Part shown: positions 40,331 to 50,114 of the stretch, piece by piece
Layout: every line of letters begins with the position of its first letter
Numbering within the stretch: position 1 is the first letter of the stretch
NCBI RefSeq assembly: GCF_000445105.1
Contig: NZ_ATDP01000109.1
Coordinates: 124,001-188,000 of the forward strand
Direction of reading: 5' to 3'
DNA: 64,000 bases
Source of the DNA: Sphingobium lactosutens DS20
GTDB taxonomy: Bacteria; Pseudomonadota; Alphaproteobacteria; Sphingomonadales; Sphingomonadaceae
Program-made: the position numbers and the translations under genes
Notes under the pieces: model-generated
What the model was told of the DNA's origin: nothing
The model's database searches: none
What the model saw: the letters and a program-made list of their open reading frames with translations, nothing else

Positions 40331-42150
40331 TCCACCGTCACCGACTTGGCGAGGTTGCGGGGCTGGTCGACATCCGTGCCCTTGGCGACGGCGACATGAT
40401 AGGCGAGCAGTTGCACCGGCACGGCATAGACCAGCGGCGCGATCAGCGGATGAACCTGCGGCATTTCGATCGTCGCCATGCAGCCTTCGCCCGCGATGGC
40501 GATGCCGTCCGCGTCGGAAATCAGCACCACCTTGCCCCCGCGCGCCTGCACTTCGGCCATGTTGCTGACGGTCTTTTCAAACAATGGGCCGCTCGGCGCG
40601 ATCACGATGACGGGCACGGCATCGTCGATCAGGGCGATCGGACCATGCTTCATTTCGCCCGCGGCATAGCCTTCGGCATGGATATAGCTGATTTCCTTGA
40701 GTTTCAGCGCGCCTTCCAGCGCCATCGGATAATCCGGCCCGCGCCCCAGATACAGGACGTCGCGCGCGGGCGCGATGAGGTGCGCCATCGACTCGATCTG
40801 GCCGTCGCGGGCCAGGGCCTGGTTGAGCGCGGCGGGCGCTTCGGACAGGTGCCAGACGATGTCGGCCTCCTCTTCCGGCGTCAGCTTGCCCTTGGCGCGC
40901 GCCAGATTGGCCGCCAGCGCCGCCAGCACGGCCAGCTGACAAGTAAAGGCCTTGGTCGATGCGACGCCGATTTCCGGCCCGGCATGGGTGGGCAACAGTA
41001 GGTCCGCCTCGCGCGCCATCGAACTGGTCGGCACGTTGACGACGACCGCGATGATCTGCCCTTCGGCGCGGGCATGGCGGAGCGCAGCCAGCGTATCCGC
41101 GGTTTCGCCCGACTGGCTGATGAACAGGGCCAGGCCACCCGATTCCAGCACCGGCTCGCGATAGCGAAACTCGCTCGCCACATCGATGTCGACGGGGACG
41201 CGGGCGAATTTCTCGATCCAATATTTGGCGACAAGGCCCGCATAGAAGCTGGTGCCGCAGGCGACGATGGTGATGCGCTTCACCTGGGCCAGGTCGAAAT
41301 CCATGTCGGGCATGGCGATCTGGTTTTCCATGCGGCGCAGATAGGAACGCAGCGTCTGGGCGACGACGACCGGCTGCTCGTAAATTTCCTTCTGCATGAA
41401 GTGGCGATGATTGCCCTTGTCGATCATCGCGCCCGACACGCCGGAAATGGTGACGGGGCGATCGACGGGGTTGTTGTCGTGATCGAAAATCTCCGCGCCG
41501 TCGCGGGTGATGACGACCCAGTCGCCTTCCTCCAGATAGGCGATGCGCTGCGTCAAGGGCGCGAGCGCCAGCGCGTCCGACCCGAGATAGGTTTCCCCGT
41601 CGCCATAGCCCACCACCAGCGGCGACCCCAGCCGCGCGCCGATCAACAGATCGGGATGCTCGCGAAAGGCGATGGCGAGCGCGAAAGCGCCGTGCAGGCG
41701 CGGCAATATCGCCCGCACGGCGTCGGTCGGGGACGCGCCCTGCTCCACCTGCTCGCTCACCAGATGGGCGACGACTTCGGTGTCGGTCTGGCTGTCGAAA
41801 TGACGGCCGCGCCCAACCAGTTCCTCGCGCAGCGACTTGAAATTTTCGATGATGCCATTGTGGACCAGCGCCACCTGCGCCGTCGCATGGGGATGCGCGT
41901 TGCTGGTGGTCGGCGCGCCATGGGTGGCCCAGCGGGTATGGGCGATGCCAGTGGTGCCGGGCAGCGGTTCGGCGACCAGTTCCTTCACCAGATTGTTGAG
42001 CTTGCCCTCCGCGCGGCGACGTTCGATCGCGCCGTCATGGATGGTGGCGACGCCCGTGCTGTCATAACCGCGATATTCCAGGCGCTTCAAACCATCGACC
42101 AGCCGTTCCGCCACGTCGTCCTTGCCGATGATCCCGATGATGCCGCACAT
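40327..42150 (-). CDS. glmS: glutamine-fructose-6-phosphate aminotransferase (isomerizing)
   Basis: 607 residues, standard length. The glutaminase domain begins MCGIIGIIG with Cys2 as nucleophile and has TRWATHGAPTTSNAHPH. Two SIS domains follow (IVACGTSFYAGLVAKYWIEK, SQSGETADTLAAL; SMAREADLLLPTHAGPE). It ends QPRNLAKSVTVE, the family C terminus. It makes glucosamine-6-phosphate from fructose-6-phosphate and glutamine, the first step toward UDP-GlcNAc, the pathway finished by glmU at 43135. It appears to head the glmS-scpA-scpB-tat operon. Confidence 0.96.
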   Translation of the reverse strand: MCGIIGIIGKDDVAERLVDGLKRLEYRGYDSTGVATIHDGAIERRRAEGKLNNLVKELVAEPLPGTTGIAHTRWATHGAPTTSNAHPHATAQVALVHNGIIENFKSLREELVGRGRHFDSQTDTEVVAHLVSEQVEQGASPTDAVRAILPRLHGAFALAIAFREHPDLLIGARLGSPLVVGYGDGETYLGSDALALAPLTQRIAYLEEGDWVVITRDGAEIFDHDNNPVDRPVTISGVSGAMIDKGNHRHFMQKEIYEQPVVVAQTLRSYLRRMENQIAMPDMDFDLAQVKRITIVACGTSFYAGLVAKYWIEKFARVPVDIDVASEFRYREPVLESGGLALFISQSGETADTLAALRHARAEGQIIAVVVNVPTSSMAREADLLLPTHAGPEIGVASTKAFTCQLAVLAALAANLARAKGKLTPEEEADIVWHLSEAPAALNQALARDGQIESMAHLIAPARDVLYLGRGPDYPMALEGALKLKEISYIHAEGYAAGEMKHGPIALIDDAVPVIVIAPSGPLFEKTVSNMAEVQARGGKVVLISDADGIAIAGEGCMATIEMPQVHPLIAPLVYAVPVQLLAYHVAVAKGTDVDQPRNLAKSVTVE

Positions 42151-42260
42151 GAAGGAAAAGCCCCGATCGACCCAGATTGAACCCGATGCCCCTTTTATAA
42201 GGGCAAGTCATGGTGAAGCCATTAAAGGCTCCGCGCCGCTGCGCCAACAGCGTGAGCCAA

Positions 42261-43121
42261 CTATTTGCGCGCGGCGGGCCGGATGGTGAGGAACCAGATG
42301 TCGGGCGGGGCGAGCATGCGGAAAGGCAGGCCGCTGGTGCCCACGCCCGCCGCGACGATCATCTGGCGCTCACCCTCGCGGTAGCGGCCGCAGGCGTAGC
42401 GCGTGCCATATTTCGACGGCACATAGACGATGCCGGCGAAGGGAAAGGCGACCTGCCCGCAATGGGTGTGGCCCACCAGCGTCAGTGACGGCGTGTCGGG
42501 CAGGCGCGGAAAAACGTCGGGCCCGTGCGACAGGATGACGGGCGCGCCACCGATCCGCGCCATCGCCGCCAGCGTGCCGTCGATCGCGGGCTTGCGGGTG
42601 TAGATATCCTTCAGCCCGCCGATCGCCAGCGGCCCGCGCCGCACCGCGCCATCCTGCAACAGGGTGATGCCGACCGCGTGGAACGCCGCCTGCCAGTCGC
42701 TCGCGCTCAAGGCCCGGCGGTTCTTCTTGCTGCGGCTGTCATGATTGCCCAGCACCGCCACCACGCCCATCGGCGCGCGCAGGGCGGCAAAGGGCGCGAT
42801 GCTGGCGCGCGCGTCATAAATGGCCGCGCCCTTGTCATCGCCGATATAATCGCCGCCCAGCAGGATGAGGTCAGGTTGAAGCGCGTTGATCTGCGCGACG
42901 ATCCGCGCCATCCGCTGCGGACTGTTATCCGGCCCGGACAGATGCGTGTCGGTCAGCAGCGCGACGGTGACGGGCCGCTGCGCCGCGCCCGCCGGATAGG
43001 GCAATATCACCTCCGCCCGCCGCACCACCGGCATCGCGCGCGCATTGTGGATCAGCCACAGGGCAAAGCCGACGCCCAGCACCAGCAGCGCCGCCAGCCC
43101 CAGGAGCCATTTGCGGATCAC
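42261..43121 (-). CDS. membrane-anchored metallophosphoesterase
   Basis: 286 residues. One N-terminal membrane helix (WLLGLAALLVLGVGFALWLI) anchors a calcineurin-like domain. The metal-binding blocks are visible: LLTDTHLSG (D-x-H), LLGGDYIGDD (G-D-x-x), VLGNHDSR (G-N-H-D), LSHGPDVF (H) and LVGHTHCGQ (G-H-x-H). It belongs to the YkuE/YaeI-type enzymes that act on lipid phosphates such as UDP-diacylglucosamine or similar substrates; the substrate is not resolved. The domain faces the periplasm or outer leaflet. Confidence 0.85.
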   Translation of the reverse strand: MIRKWLLGLAALLVLGVGFALWLIHNARAMPVVRRAEVILPYPAGAAQRPVTVALLTDTHLSGPDNSPQRMARIVAQINALQPDLILLGGDYIGDDKGAAIYDARASIAPFAALRAPMGVVAVLGNHDSRSKKNRRALSASDWQAAFHAVGITLLQDGAVRRGPLAIGGLKDIYTRKPAIDGTLAAMARIGGAPVILSHGPDVFPRLPDTPSLTLVGHTHCGQVAFPFAGIVYVPSKYGTRYACGRYREGERQMIVAAGVGTSGLPFRMLAPPDIWFLTIRPAARK

Positions 43122-43134
43122 GAGCGATGCGCGG

Positions 43135-44490
43135 TCATTTATGCGGCTTCCTGGCCTGCATCCTCTCGCGGAAGCGGGCCGCCCAGCCGGTCTTGCCGAC
43201 CTGTTCGGGCCGGACGAGGCAGAGCGAATCCGGCTCGACCGGGCGGGTCACGACGCTGCCCGCCGCGACGATCGCGCCCGCGCCGATGCTGACCGGGGCG
43301 ACCAGTGCGCTGTTGGAGCCGATGAACGCGCCCGCGCCGATGTCCGTCCGATATTTGAAATATCCGTCATAATTGCAGGTGATGGTCCCCGCACCGATAT
43401 TGGCCCCCGCCCCCACGCTGGCGTCGCCGATATAGGACAGGTGATTGGCCTTGGCCCCTTCGCCCAGCGTCGCCTTCTTGATTTCCACGAAATTGCCGAC
43501 TTTTGCCTTGGCGCCAATCTGCGCCCCCGGCCGCAGCCGCGCATAGGGGCCGATTTCCGCGCCGCTATCGACGCTGGCCCCTTCCAGATGGGAAAAGGCG
43601 TGGATGGTGACGTTGTCCGCGACGGTCACGCCGGGGCCGAAGACGACGTTGGGCTGGACCACCACATCGCGGCCGAGCTGCGTGTCGTGCGAGAAGAAGA
43701 CCGTGTCGGGCGCGACCAGCGTCACACCGTCGCGCATCGCATCGGCCCGGCGGCGCGCCTGCCACAGCGCCTCCACCCCGGCCAGTTCGGCGCGGCTGTT
43801 GACGCCCGCCACTTCCCATGCGTCGGTTTCGATGACCGCACTCTGGCCGCCGGGCAGCATGACGATGTCGGGCAGATAATATTCGCCCGCCGCATTATTA
43901 TTGCCGATCGCGTCGAGCAGGACGAACAGGTCGGTCGATCGCACCGCCATCAAGCCGCTGTTGCACAAGGTCACGGCGCGCTCGGGATCGTCCGCGTCCT
44001 TATATTCCACCATTTTTTCGATAATGCCCTGCCCGTCGGCGATGATGCGGCCATAGGCCGCCGCATCGTCGGGACGAAAGCCCAACACCACGGCGCGCGG
44101 TTCGTCGCCGCGATTGAGCCGGTCCAGCATCGCGCGCATCGTGTCGGCGCGCACCAGCGGCACGTCGCCATAGAGGATCAGCACGTCGCCCGCAAAACCG
44201 GCCAGCGCGTCATGCGCCTGCGCGACGGCATGGCCGGTGCCAAGCTGCTGCTCCTGCACCGCGATCACCGCGCCGGTGCCTTCGACCGCACGCTCCACCT
44301 GGTCCCGTCCTGCGCCCACGACCACCACCTGCCGCTGCGGCGACAGCTGCGCCGCGCTCGCCAGCAGATGCAGCAGCATCGGCCGCCCGGCGACCGGGTG
44401 CAGCACCTTGTGCAGCGATGATTTCATGCGCGTCCCCTGCCCGGCGGCAAGGATGATGACGGCAAGCGGGCGAGCGGCGGAACTGGTCAC
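43135..44490 (-). CDS. glmU: bifunctional GlcNAc-1-P uridyltransferase / GlcN-1-P acetyltransferase
   Basis: 451 residues from the GTG at 44490 (VTSSAARPLAVIILAAGQGT); the longer frame has no support. The uridyltransferase signature is LAAGQGTRMKSSLHKVLHPV, with ILYGDVPLV as the metal-binding part. The left-handed beta-helix of the acetyltransferase has many hexapeptides (IGAKAKVGNFVEIKKATLGE, SYIGDASVGAGANIGAGTI). It supplies UDP-GlcNAc for peptidoglycan and lipid A. Its start is 89 bases from the divergent gph gene. Confidence 0.96.
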   Translation of the reverse strand: MTSSAARPLAVIILAAGQGTRMKSSLHKVLHPVAGRPMLLHLLASAAQLSPQRQVVVVGAGRDQVERAVEGTGAVIAVQEQQLGTGHAVAQAHDALAGFAGDVLILYGDVPLVRADTMRAMLDRLNRGDEPRAVVLGFRPDDAAAYGRIIADGQGIIEKMVEYKDADDPERAVTLCNSGLMAVRSTDLFVLLDAIGNNNAAGEYYLPDIVMLPGGQSAVIETDAWEVAGVNSRAELAGVEALWQARRRADAMRDGVTLVAPDTVFFSHDTQLGRDVVVQPNVVFGPGVTVADNVTIHAFSHLEGASVDSGAEIGPYARLRPGAQIGAKAKVGNFVEIKKATLGEGAKANHLSYIGDASVGAGANIGAGTITCNYDGYFKYRTDIGAGAFIGSNSALVAPVSIGAGAIVAAGSVVTRPVEPDSLCLVRPEQVGKTGWAARFRERMQARKPHK

Positions 44491-44579
44491 GATGATTTCC
44501 CGATGATTGGCCTGTGCTGGCCGCTCTGTGCCATGTTTGCCTTGCCTTTGCCACCGCGCACGCGGCATGGAACGCGGCC

Positions 44580-45248
44580 ATGAACAGCATCCCCTTCGAT
44601 ATTGTCGGCTTCGACCTCGACGGCACGTTGATCGACACCAGCGGCGATCTCGCCGCCGCGGTCAATCATGCGATCGGCACCATCGGCCGCGATCCCTTCC
44701 CCGCCGCCGACATTCATCCCTTCGTCGGCAAGGGCGCGCGGGTGATGCTGCAACGCGCGCTTGACGCATCGGGCGGCTATGACGACGCGATGCTGAGCGC
44801 GCTGCTGCCGATCCTGCTGGATCATTATGCGCAAAATCTGGCGATCTATTCGACGCCCTATCCAGGTGCGGTGCAGGCGCTCGACGCGCTGGCGGCGCGG
44901 GGCGTGCGGATTGCCCTGTGCACCAACAAGGCGGAGCGGTTCACCATCCCCTTGATGCAGCAGATCGGCCTGCATGACCGGTTCGCTTCCATCGTCAGCG
45001 GCGACACCGTCGGCGTGTCCAAGCCCGACCCCGCGCCCATCCGGGCGATGATCGAGCGTGCGGGCGGCGGCCGCGCGATCTTCGTGGGCGACACGATCAA
45101 CGACATCGCCGGCGCGCGCAATGCGGGCATCGCCAATATCGCGGTCGGCTTCGGTTTTCTGGACGGGCCGGTCGAACAATTGCAGGCGGACGCGGTGATC
45201 GCGCATTTCGACGAGCTGGTGCCGCTGCTGGAACGCTGGCCGGGATGA
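44580..45248 (+). CDS. gph: phosphoglycolate phosphatase (HAD family)
   Basis: 222 residues from MNSIPFDIVGFDLDGTLIDT. HAD motif I is DLDGT (Asp12 nucleophile, Asp14), motif II is ALCTNKAE, motif III is Lys in VSKPDP, and motif IV is FVGDTINDIAGARNAG. The helical cap between motifs I and II is of the C1 type as in Gph. It hydrolyses 2-phosphoglycolate, for instance from DNA repair. It is followed at 10 bases by an enoyl-CoA hydratase gene, so it may be co-transcribed. Confidence 0.85.
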   Translation: MNSIPFDIVGFDLDGTLIDTSGDLAAAVNHAIGTIGRDPFPAADIHPFVGKGARVMLQRALDASGGYDDAMLSALLPILLDHYAQNLAIYSTPYPGAVQALDALAARGVRIALCTNKAERFTIPLMQQIGLHDRFASIVSGDTVGVSKPDPAPIRAMIERAGGGRAIFVGDTINDIAGARNAGIANIAVGFGFLDGPVEQLQADAVIAHFDELVPLLERWPG

Positions 45249-45258
45249 GGGCGCGCGC

Positions 45259-46020
45259 ATGACGCTGCGGCTGGAGCGCGACGGGCCGATCGCCCGGCTG
45301 CTGATCGACCGGCCCGCGCGCCGCAACGCGATGACGCAGGCGATGTGGGAGGATGCGCCGCGCCTCATCGGCCAAGCGATGGCGGACGAGGCAGTGCGCG
45401 TGCTGATTCTCGCCTCCGCCACGCCCGGCCTGTTCTGCGCCGGGGCGGATATCGGCGAATTTGCCCGCTGCGCCGCCGACCCCGACTGGCGCATCGCCAA
45501 TCAGGCCGCGATCCGATCCACCCAATATGCGCTGTCCCATGCCGACAAGCCGGTGATCGCCGCGATCGACGGGGATTGCGTGGGCGGCGGTTGCGGCATG
45601 GCGATCGCCTGCGACCTGCGCGTCGCCGCGCCCGCCGCGCGGCTGGGCATCACGCCGGCGAAGCTGGGCATCGTCTATTCGCTGTTCGACACGAAATTGC
45701 TGGTCGACCTGGTGGGCCCGGCGCGGGCCAAGCGCATCCTTTTCACCGGAGCGCTGCACGAGGCGCAGACGGCGCTGGCGATCGGCCTGATCGACGAGAT
45801 CGCGCCCGATCCGCTTGCCGCAGCCGAAACGCTCGCCCGCGCCATCGCCGCCAACGCCCAGCACAGCGTCCGATCGGCCAAGGCGATCATCCGCCGCATC
45901 CTTGACGGCCAGGCCGACGACGACGATGCCACCCTGACGCTGTTCCGCGATGCCTTCACCCTGCCCGACTTCACCGAAGGCGCCGCCGCCTTCCGCGAAA
46001 AGCGCCGTCCGGATTTTTGA
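45259..46020 (+). CDS. enoyl-CoA hydratase/isomerase family protein
   Basis: 253 residues of the crotonase fold. The CoA-binding oxyanion segment is GLFCAGADIGEF and the second is IDGDCVGGGCGMAIACDLRV. The position of the second catalytic Glu of classical hydratases is replaced within LGITPAKLGIVYS, so the reaction may be isomerisation or other crotonase chemistry. It follows gph closely and ends at a strong terminator. Confidence 0.82.
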   Translation: MTLRLERDGPIARLLIDRPARRNAMTQAMWEDAPRLIGQAMADEAVRVLILASATPGLFCAGADIGEFARCAADPDWRIANQAAIRSTQYALSHADKPVIAAIDGDCVGGGCGMAIACDLRVAAPAARLGITPAKLGIVYSLFDTKLLVDLVGPARAKRILFTGALHEAQTALAIGLIDEIAPDPLAAAETLARAIAANAQHSVRSAKAIIRRILDGQADDDDATLTLFRDAFTLPDFTEGAAAFREKRRPDF

Positions 46021-46031
46021 GTAACCAAGAA

Positions 46032-46056
46032 AAAGGGGCGGATAAACCGCCCCTTT
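46032..46056. terminator. bidirectional terminator
   Basis: AAAGGGGCGG pairs perfectly with CCGCCCCTTT around a five-base loop. It lies between the convergent enoyl-CoA hydratase gene and the TonB receptor, and the A/T ends allow function in both directions. Confidence 0.85.
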
Positions 46057-46084
46057 CCTTCCTGTCACTACAGGGCCAGTCACA

Positions 46085-49009
46085 TCACATCGTGATCTTG
46101 GCGCCTGCATACATATAGCGGCCGACATAGCTGATCGGATAGTTGCTCGACGCGATCGAAGGCTCCTGGTCGAACAAGTTGTTGGCGCCGACATAGAAGC
46201 GGAAGCGTTCGTCCACATCATAGGCGACATAGAGGTCGTGCTGCCACTTTTCCTTATACCAAAGATACTTGGATTCCGCGATGTCGGGGTTGGCGTTGGT
46301 CTGCTCGATTTCGTAGCGGCGCGTCTTGCTGAACCAGCTGATGCCATAGTTGACAGTCAGCTTGTCCAGTTTCCAGGTGATGTCGCCTGTTGCATTCCAC
46401 TTGGGATAATAGGGTTCTTCACGATCTACATCGACTGTCGCACCCGGGGTCGGGATGAATTCCAGCTTGTTGAGGTAGCCGCCAACCAGCGACAGGGCGA
46501 AATTGCCGGCGCTGGCAGTCTCGAACTGATAGTTCAGCTTGAAATCCGCGCCGGAGGTACGGAAATTGGCCACATTCTGAGGCTGCACGAACCAGCCGTT
46601 GATATAGCCGGTCGTGGGATCGCGCGAGATGTTGCCGCAGAAGACATTATCCAGCGAAGGCTGGTCGACGCATAGTTCGGCGACTTCCTCGGCCGTGGCG
46701 GTGTTGATCGCATTTTTCAGCTTGATGTCATACCAGTCGAAGGATGCCACCAGCCCGCGAATGAAGCTGGGGCGCACCACGACGCCCGCCGTCCAGGTCC
46801 GTGCGGTTTCTTCACGCAGATTGCGATTGCCGCCGCTGTTTCCGGGCAGGCTGACCGTCGCCGTCGGATCATTTTCCGGGTTGAAGGCGGCAATCTGGTC
46901 GGGCGTCAAACCTAAGGCAGACAAGGCTGCCTGGCAATTGGCAGCGCGATACTGCGTGCCTTCGTTGATGTAGACCGGGTCACACGGATCACCAATGAAC
47001 GAGAAGCCCCCGTTCAGCGGAGCGAACAGTTCCGTGATGTTGGGCGCGCGCACGGCTTCCGACCATGTCCCGCGGAAGGTGATATCCGGGATCGGCGCGT
47101 AGGTGCCGTCCACCTTCCACGTCGTCGTATTCCCAATGGTCGAGTAATCCGACAGGCGCAGCGCGGCCCCGAAGCTCAGATTATAAGCGAAGGGCACTTC
47201 CTTGAGTACCGGCACTGACAATTCGCCGAAGACTTCCTTGACGTCGAAGCTGCCGCTTTCGTCCTGCTGGGCCGAGAAGTCGGCCAGTGCGCCGTCCTTA
47301 AGCAACTGGTCGGTGCGGAACGCGCTCTTTTCCTTGCGATATTCCGCGCCCAGTGCGAAGCCGACCGGCCCGCCTGGCAGTTCGAAGAACTGACCGAAAT
47401 CGCCCGAAACGGATCCGGACACGACATGCTGCTGCACCTTGGCACGGTTCAGCACGTCCGCATTGATCCAGTCGAGCGCCGCTTGGCTCGGCGCCCCGTT
47501 GCCCAGCAGGTTGAGCGGCTGGCAGCCACTGCCCGCGCCAGGAGTGAAGGTTGTGGCTGGCGCACCATAATTGTCGGGGTTGATGACACCTGTCGGATCA
47601 AGATCGGACCGGCAGACGATCTGCCCGCTGGCAGGATCGCGCACGGCATCGACCGCAGCCCAATAGCGATCGCCGATGCGATAGTCGGTCAGCAGCACGT
47701 CCGCCTTGGTCTGGCCGTAAGTGTAGGACAATTCATACCGCGCATGGTCCGAAATCGCGCCTTCGAACCCGCCGACGAAGCGCATCGTTTCGCGATCATT
47801 GCGTTCGCCGCGCACGCCCATGTCGAAATTATCGCGCGAGATCAGCGCGCCGTCCGGGGCCAGTCCGGCAAACTGATTTTGCAGATAGGCGTTGTCAGGC
47901 GACAGATAGGTGAAGAAATCGAAGGATGGCTGCGCCAGCGTCTTCGTCCGATTCTTCACATATTTTGCTTCGAAGAAAAATTTCACCGCGTCGCTGAAGT
48001 CATAATGCGACAGCAGATTAATATTATGGACACGGTTATAGGATTGCAAATCGCCCTGATAGCCGGCCAACGGCGTGCTGTCGCCACCCTGCGTCAGGCC
48101 GCCCGACGACGGCAGCAATGTGCCGCGATCATAGACTTTGCCTTCGCCGGTATAGTCGGGAATGCCATCGAAATCGACGTCGATCGCGCCGCCCAGCGAA
48201 CTGTCCGCGTAGCGCAGATTATTGGTCGGCACACGATCGGGGATGTTCGGATCGTCAGGGAAGTCGAGGGGATTGCGCACGATACCATAGGTGTCGAGCG
48301 GATTGCCGGTGCGCGCCCGGTTGAAGCTGCTCAGACGATCCTGTTCGCGAAATTCGTAGGACAGCGCGATATTGCCGCGCCCGTCGCTGAAATTGCGGCC
48401 ATAGGTCAGCGATCCATAACGCTGCCCGGCGTCGCCCCGGCTGGAAATCCCGGCCTGACCGCTTGCCTTGAACCCGTCAAAGTCGCGCTTCAGGCGAAAA
48501 TTGACCACGCCCGACACGCCGTCCGCGCCATAAATGGCCGACGCGCCTCCGGTCAGGACGTCGACCGCCTCCACCAGATCATTGGGGATCGTGCTGATGT
48601 CCACGGCGGCCGATCCCGCCAAGCTTGACACATGACGGCGGCCATTGACCAGAACCAGCGTACGGTTTTCGCCCAGGCCGCGTAGATCGAGCAACTGAAC
48701 CCCGACCGCACCGAAATCGGCGTTCGATCCCGACGTCCGCGCGCCGTTCAGCGAATTGATCAGCGCGGGGTTCTGCGCCAGCGTATCGACCAGTTGCACG
48801 TTACCGGCCTGCTCCAGCGCTTCGGCTGTGACCGTGACCAGCGGATTGGCGAGATTATAATCGTTGCGTTGAATACGGCTGCCGGTAACGACGATCGTGT
48901 CGCCGGCATCGGCAGGCGCGGCATCCTGCGCAAAGGCCGGCGCGACGATCAGGGTGGACAGGGCGCTGGCCGCTAGCAGCCGACGCGCCGCAACAGCGGT
49001 GCGATGCAT
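46085..49009 (-). CDS. large TonB-dependent receptor
   Basis: 974 residues, a size typical of sphingomonad receptors for oligosaccharides, peptides or aromatic compounds. The signal peptide ends near PAFAQDAAP. The TonB box is probably DTIVVTGSR. The plug has LRGLGENRTLVLVNGRRH and AVDVLTGGASAIYGADGVSG, and the barrel ends YMYAGAKITM. No sugar-degradation or siderophore genes are adjacent, so the substrate is open. The upstream region before 49009 holds its promoter. Confidence 0.9.
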   Translation of the reverse strand: MHRTAVAARRLLAASALSTLIVAPAFAQDAAPADAGDTIVVTGSRIQRNDYNLANPLVTVTAEALEQAGNVQLVDTLAQNPALINSLNGARTSGSNADFGAVGVQLLDLRGLGENRTLVLVNGRRHVSSLAGSAAVDISTIPNDLVEAVDVLTGGASAIYGADGVSGVVNFRLKRDFDGFKASGQAGISSRGDAGQRYGSLTYGRNFSDGRGNIALSYEFREQDRLSSFNRARTGNPLDTYGIVRNPLDFPDDPNIPDRVPTNNLRYADSSLGGAIDVDFDGIPDYTGEGKVYDRGTLLPSSGGLTQGGDSTPLAGYQGDLQSYNRVHNINLLSHYDFSDAVKFFFEAKYVKNRTKTLAQPSFDFFTYLSPDNAYLQNQFAGLAPDGALISRDNFDMGVRGERNDRETMRFVGGFEGAISDHARYELSYTYGQTKADVLLTDYRIGDRYWAAVDAVRDPASGQIVCRSDLDPTGVINPDNYGAPATTFTPGAGSGCQPLNLLGNGAPSQAALDWINADVLNRAKVQQHVVSGSVSGDFGQFFELPGGPVGFALGAEYRKEKSAFRTDQLLKDGALADFSAQQDESGSFDVKEVFGELSVPVLKEVPFAYNLSFGAALRLSDYSTIGNTTTWKVDGTYAPIPDITFRGTWSEAVRAPNITELFAPLNGGFSFIGDPCDPVYINEGTQYRAANCQAALSALGLTPDQIAAFNPENDPTATVSLPGNSGGNRNLREETARTWTAGVVVRPSFIRGLVASFDWYDIKLKNAINTATAEEVAELCVDQPSLDNVFCGNISRDPTTGYINGWFVQPQNVANFRTSGADFKLNYQFETASAGNFALSLVGGYLNKLEFIPTPGATVDVDREEPYYPKWNATGDITWKLDKLTVNYGISWFSKTRRYEIEQTNANPDIAESKYLWYKEKWQHDLYVAYDVDERFRFYVGANNLFDQEPSIASSNYPISYVGRYMYAGAKITM

Positions 49010-49199
49010 ATTATTTTCCCTCTGTTTTGTGAGAGTTCGGGGGCGAACTCAATCCGTTGGAAGACGCCAAAAGCGATCCGACGGATCAACCCCGGTGCGA
49101 CGAACAGAGAGCAATTGTAACGTTTTTGTTGCGGCGTGTAGCATCATTGCAACACGGCGAAAAGCAGCCCGTCCTTCGTCCGAAAAGCATCGGTCGCAT

Positions 49200-50015
49200 T
49201 CATTCCCCTACGGCTTCGGCGCGTGCGACGAGTGCCTTGGCCTGTTCGACGTGCATGGTTTCGATCATGCGGCCTTCGAAGCGTTCGGCGCCGCCGGTGG
49301 CGGCTTCGATCAGGCGGCGGGCGTCGGCCAGGGCCTGGGCGTCGGGACCAAACACCTGATTGGCGACAGGGACCTGCGCGGGGTGGATCAGCGTCTTGCC
49401 ATCGAAACCCAGCGCATGACCCTCGGCGCATTCCGCCTCCAGCCCTGCTTCATCGTCCAGCCGGTTGAAGACGCCGTCAAATACCGCGATGCCCGACGCG
49501 CGGGCGGCCAGCACCACCGTCTGCATCGCTAGGCCCAGGCCCGCGCGCCCGGCATTGTCGGGAAGGCCAAGGTCGCGGCGCAGGTCGTTGTTGCCCATGA
49601 ACAGCCCGGCGCAGCCTTCGCCCGCAGCGATCGCATTGGCGGCCAGCACGCCGCGCGCGCTTTCGATCATCGCGATCACCGGTTTCTGGCTGACGGAAAA
49701 GACGTCCTTGACCTGCTTGGGATGTTCAACCTTGGGCAGCACCACATAGTCGGCCGCTGTGCCCTTGAGTGCGATCATCTCGCGCCCATGGGTGGCCGCG
49801 CCCTCGACATTGATGCGCACAGCGGCAAGCCTTAAGCCAAAACCCTCGCCAAGGGCTTCGAGCGCGCGGTCCAGCGCCTCCGCCTTGCGGTCGTCGGCAA
49901 CGGCGTCCTCCAGGTCCAGGATCACCATGTCGCACGGCAATGTCCGCGCCTTGGCAATGGCGCGCGGGTTGGAGGCGGGGAGGAACAGCAGCGAACGGGC
50001 GTGACGCAGCAACAT
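49200..50015 (-). CDS. HpcH/HpaI aldolase / citrate lyase beta-type CoA-ester lyase
   Basis: 271 residues. RSLLFLPASNPRAIAKA and MVILDLEDAVADDRK are the opening motifs of the CitE/malyl-CoA lyase family. RINVEGA, VVLPKVEHPKQV, AMIESARGVLAA, and DGKTLIHPAQVPVANQVF carry the conserved Arg, Lys, metal-binding Glu and the H-P-x-Q segment. It is likely to split or form a CoA thioester such as malyl- or citramalyl-CoA. It is slightly short compared with malyl-CoA lyases of about 300 residues and stands alone. Confidence 0.85.
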   Translation of the reverse strand: MLLRHARSLLFLPASNPRAIAKARTLPCDMVILDLEDAVADDRKAEALDRALEALGEGFGLRLAAVRINVEGAATHGREMIALKGTAADYVVLPKVEHPKQVKDVFSVSQKPVIAMIESARGVLAANAIAAGEGCAGLFMGNNDLRRDLGLPDNAGRAGLGLAMQTVVLAARASGIAVFDGVFNRLDDEAGLEAECAEGHALGFDGKTLIHPAQVPVANQVFGPDAQALADARRLIEAATGGAERFEGRMIETMHVEQAKALVARAEAVGE

Positions 50016-50114
50016 GGGGCTTACTCTCCTTTGCGGTCGGTTTGACTTTCCTCGTTAACGAAACGGGCGCATGATCCAAGCCCGACATGCCCCTTCATGG
50101 AAAATGGAAACGCC

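Noticed and set aside
44490..45500. Long minus-strand frame over gph and the enoyl-CoA hydratase
   Set aside because: Shadow of two well-identified plus-strand genes.
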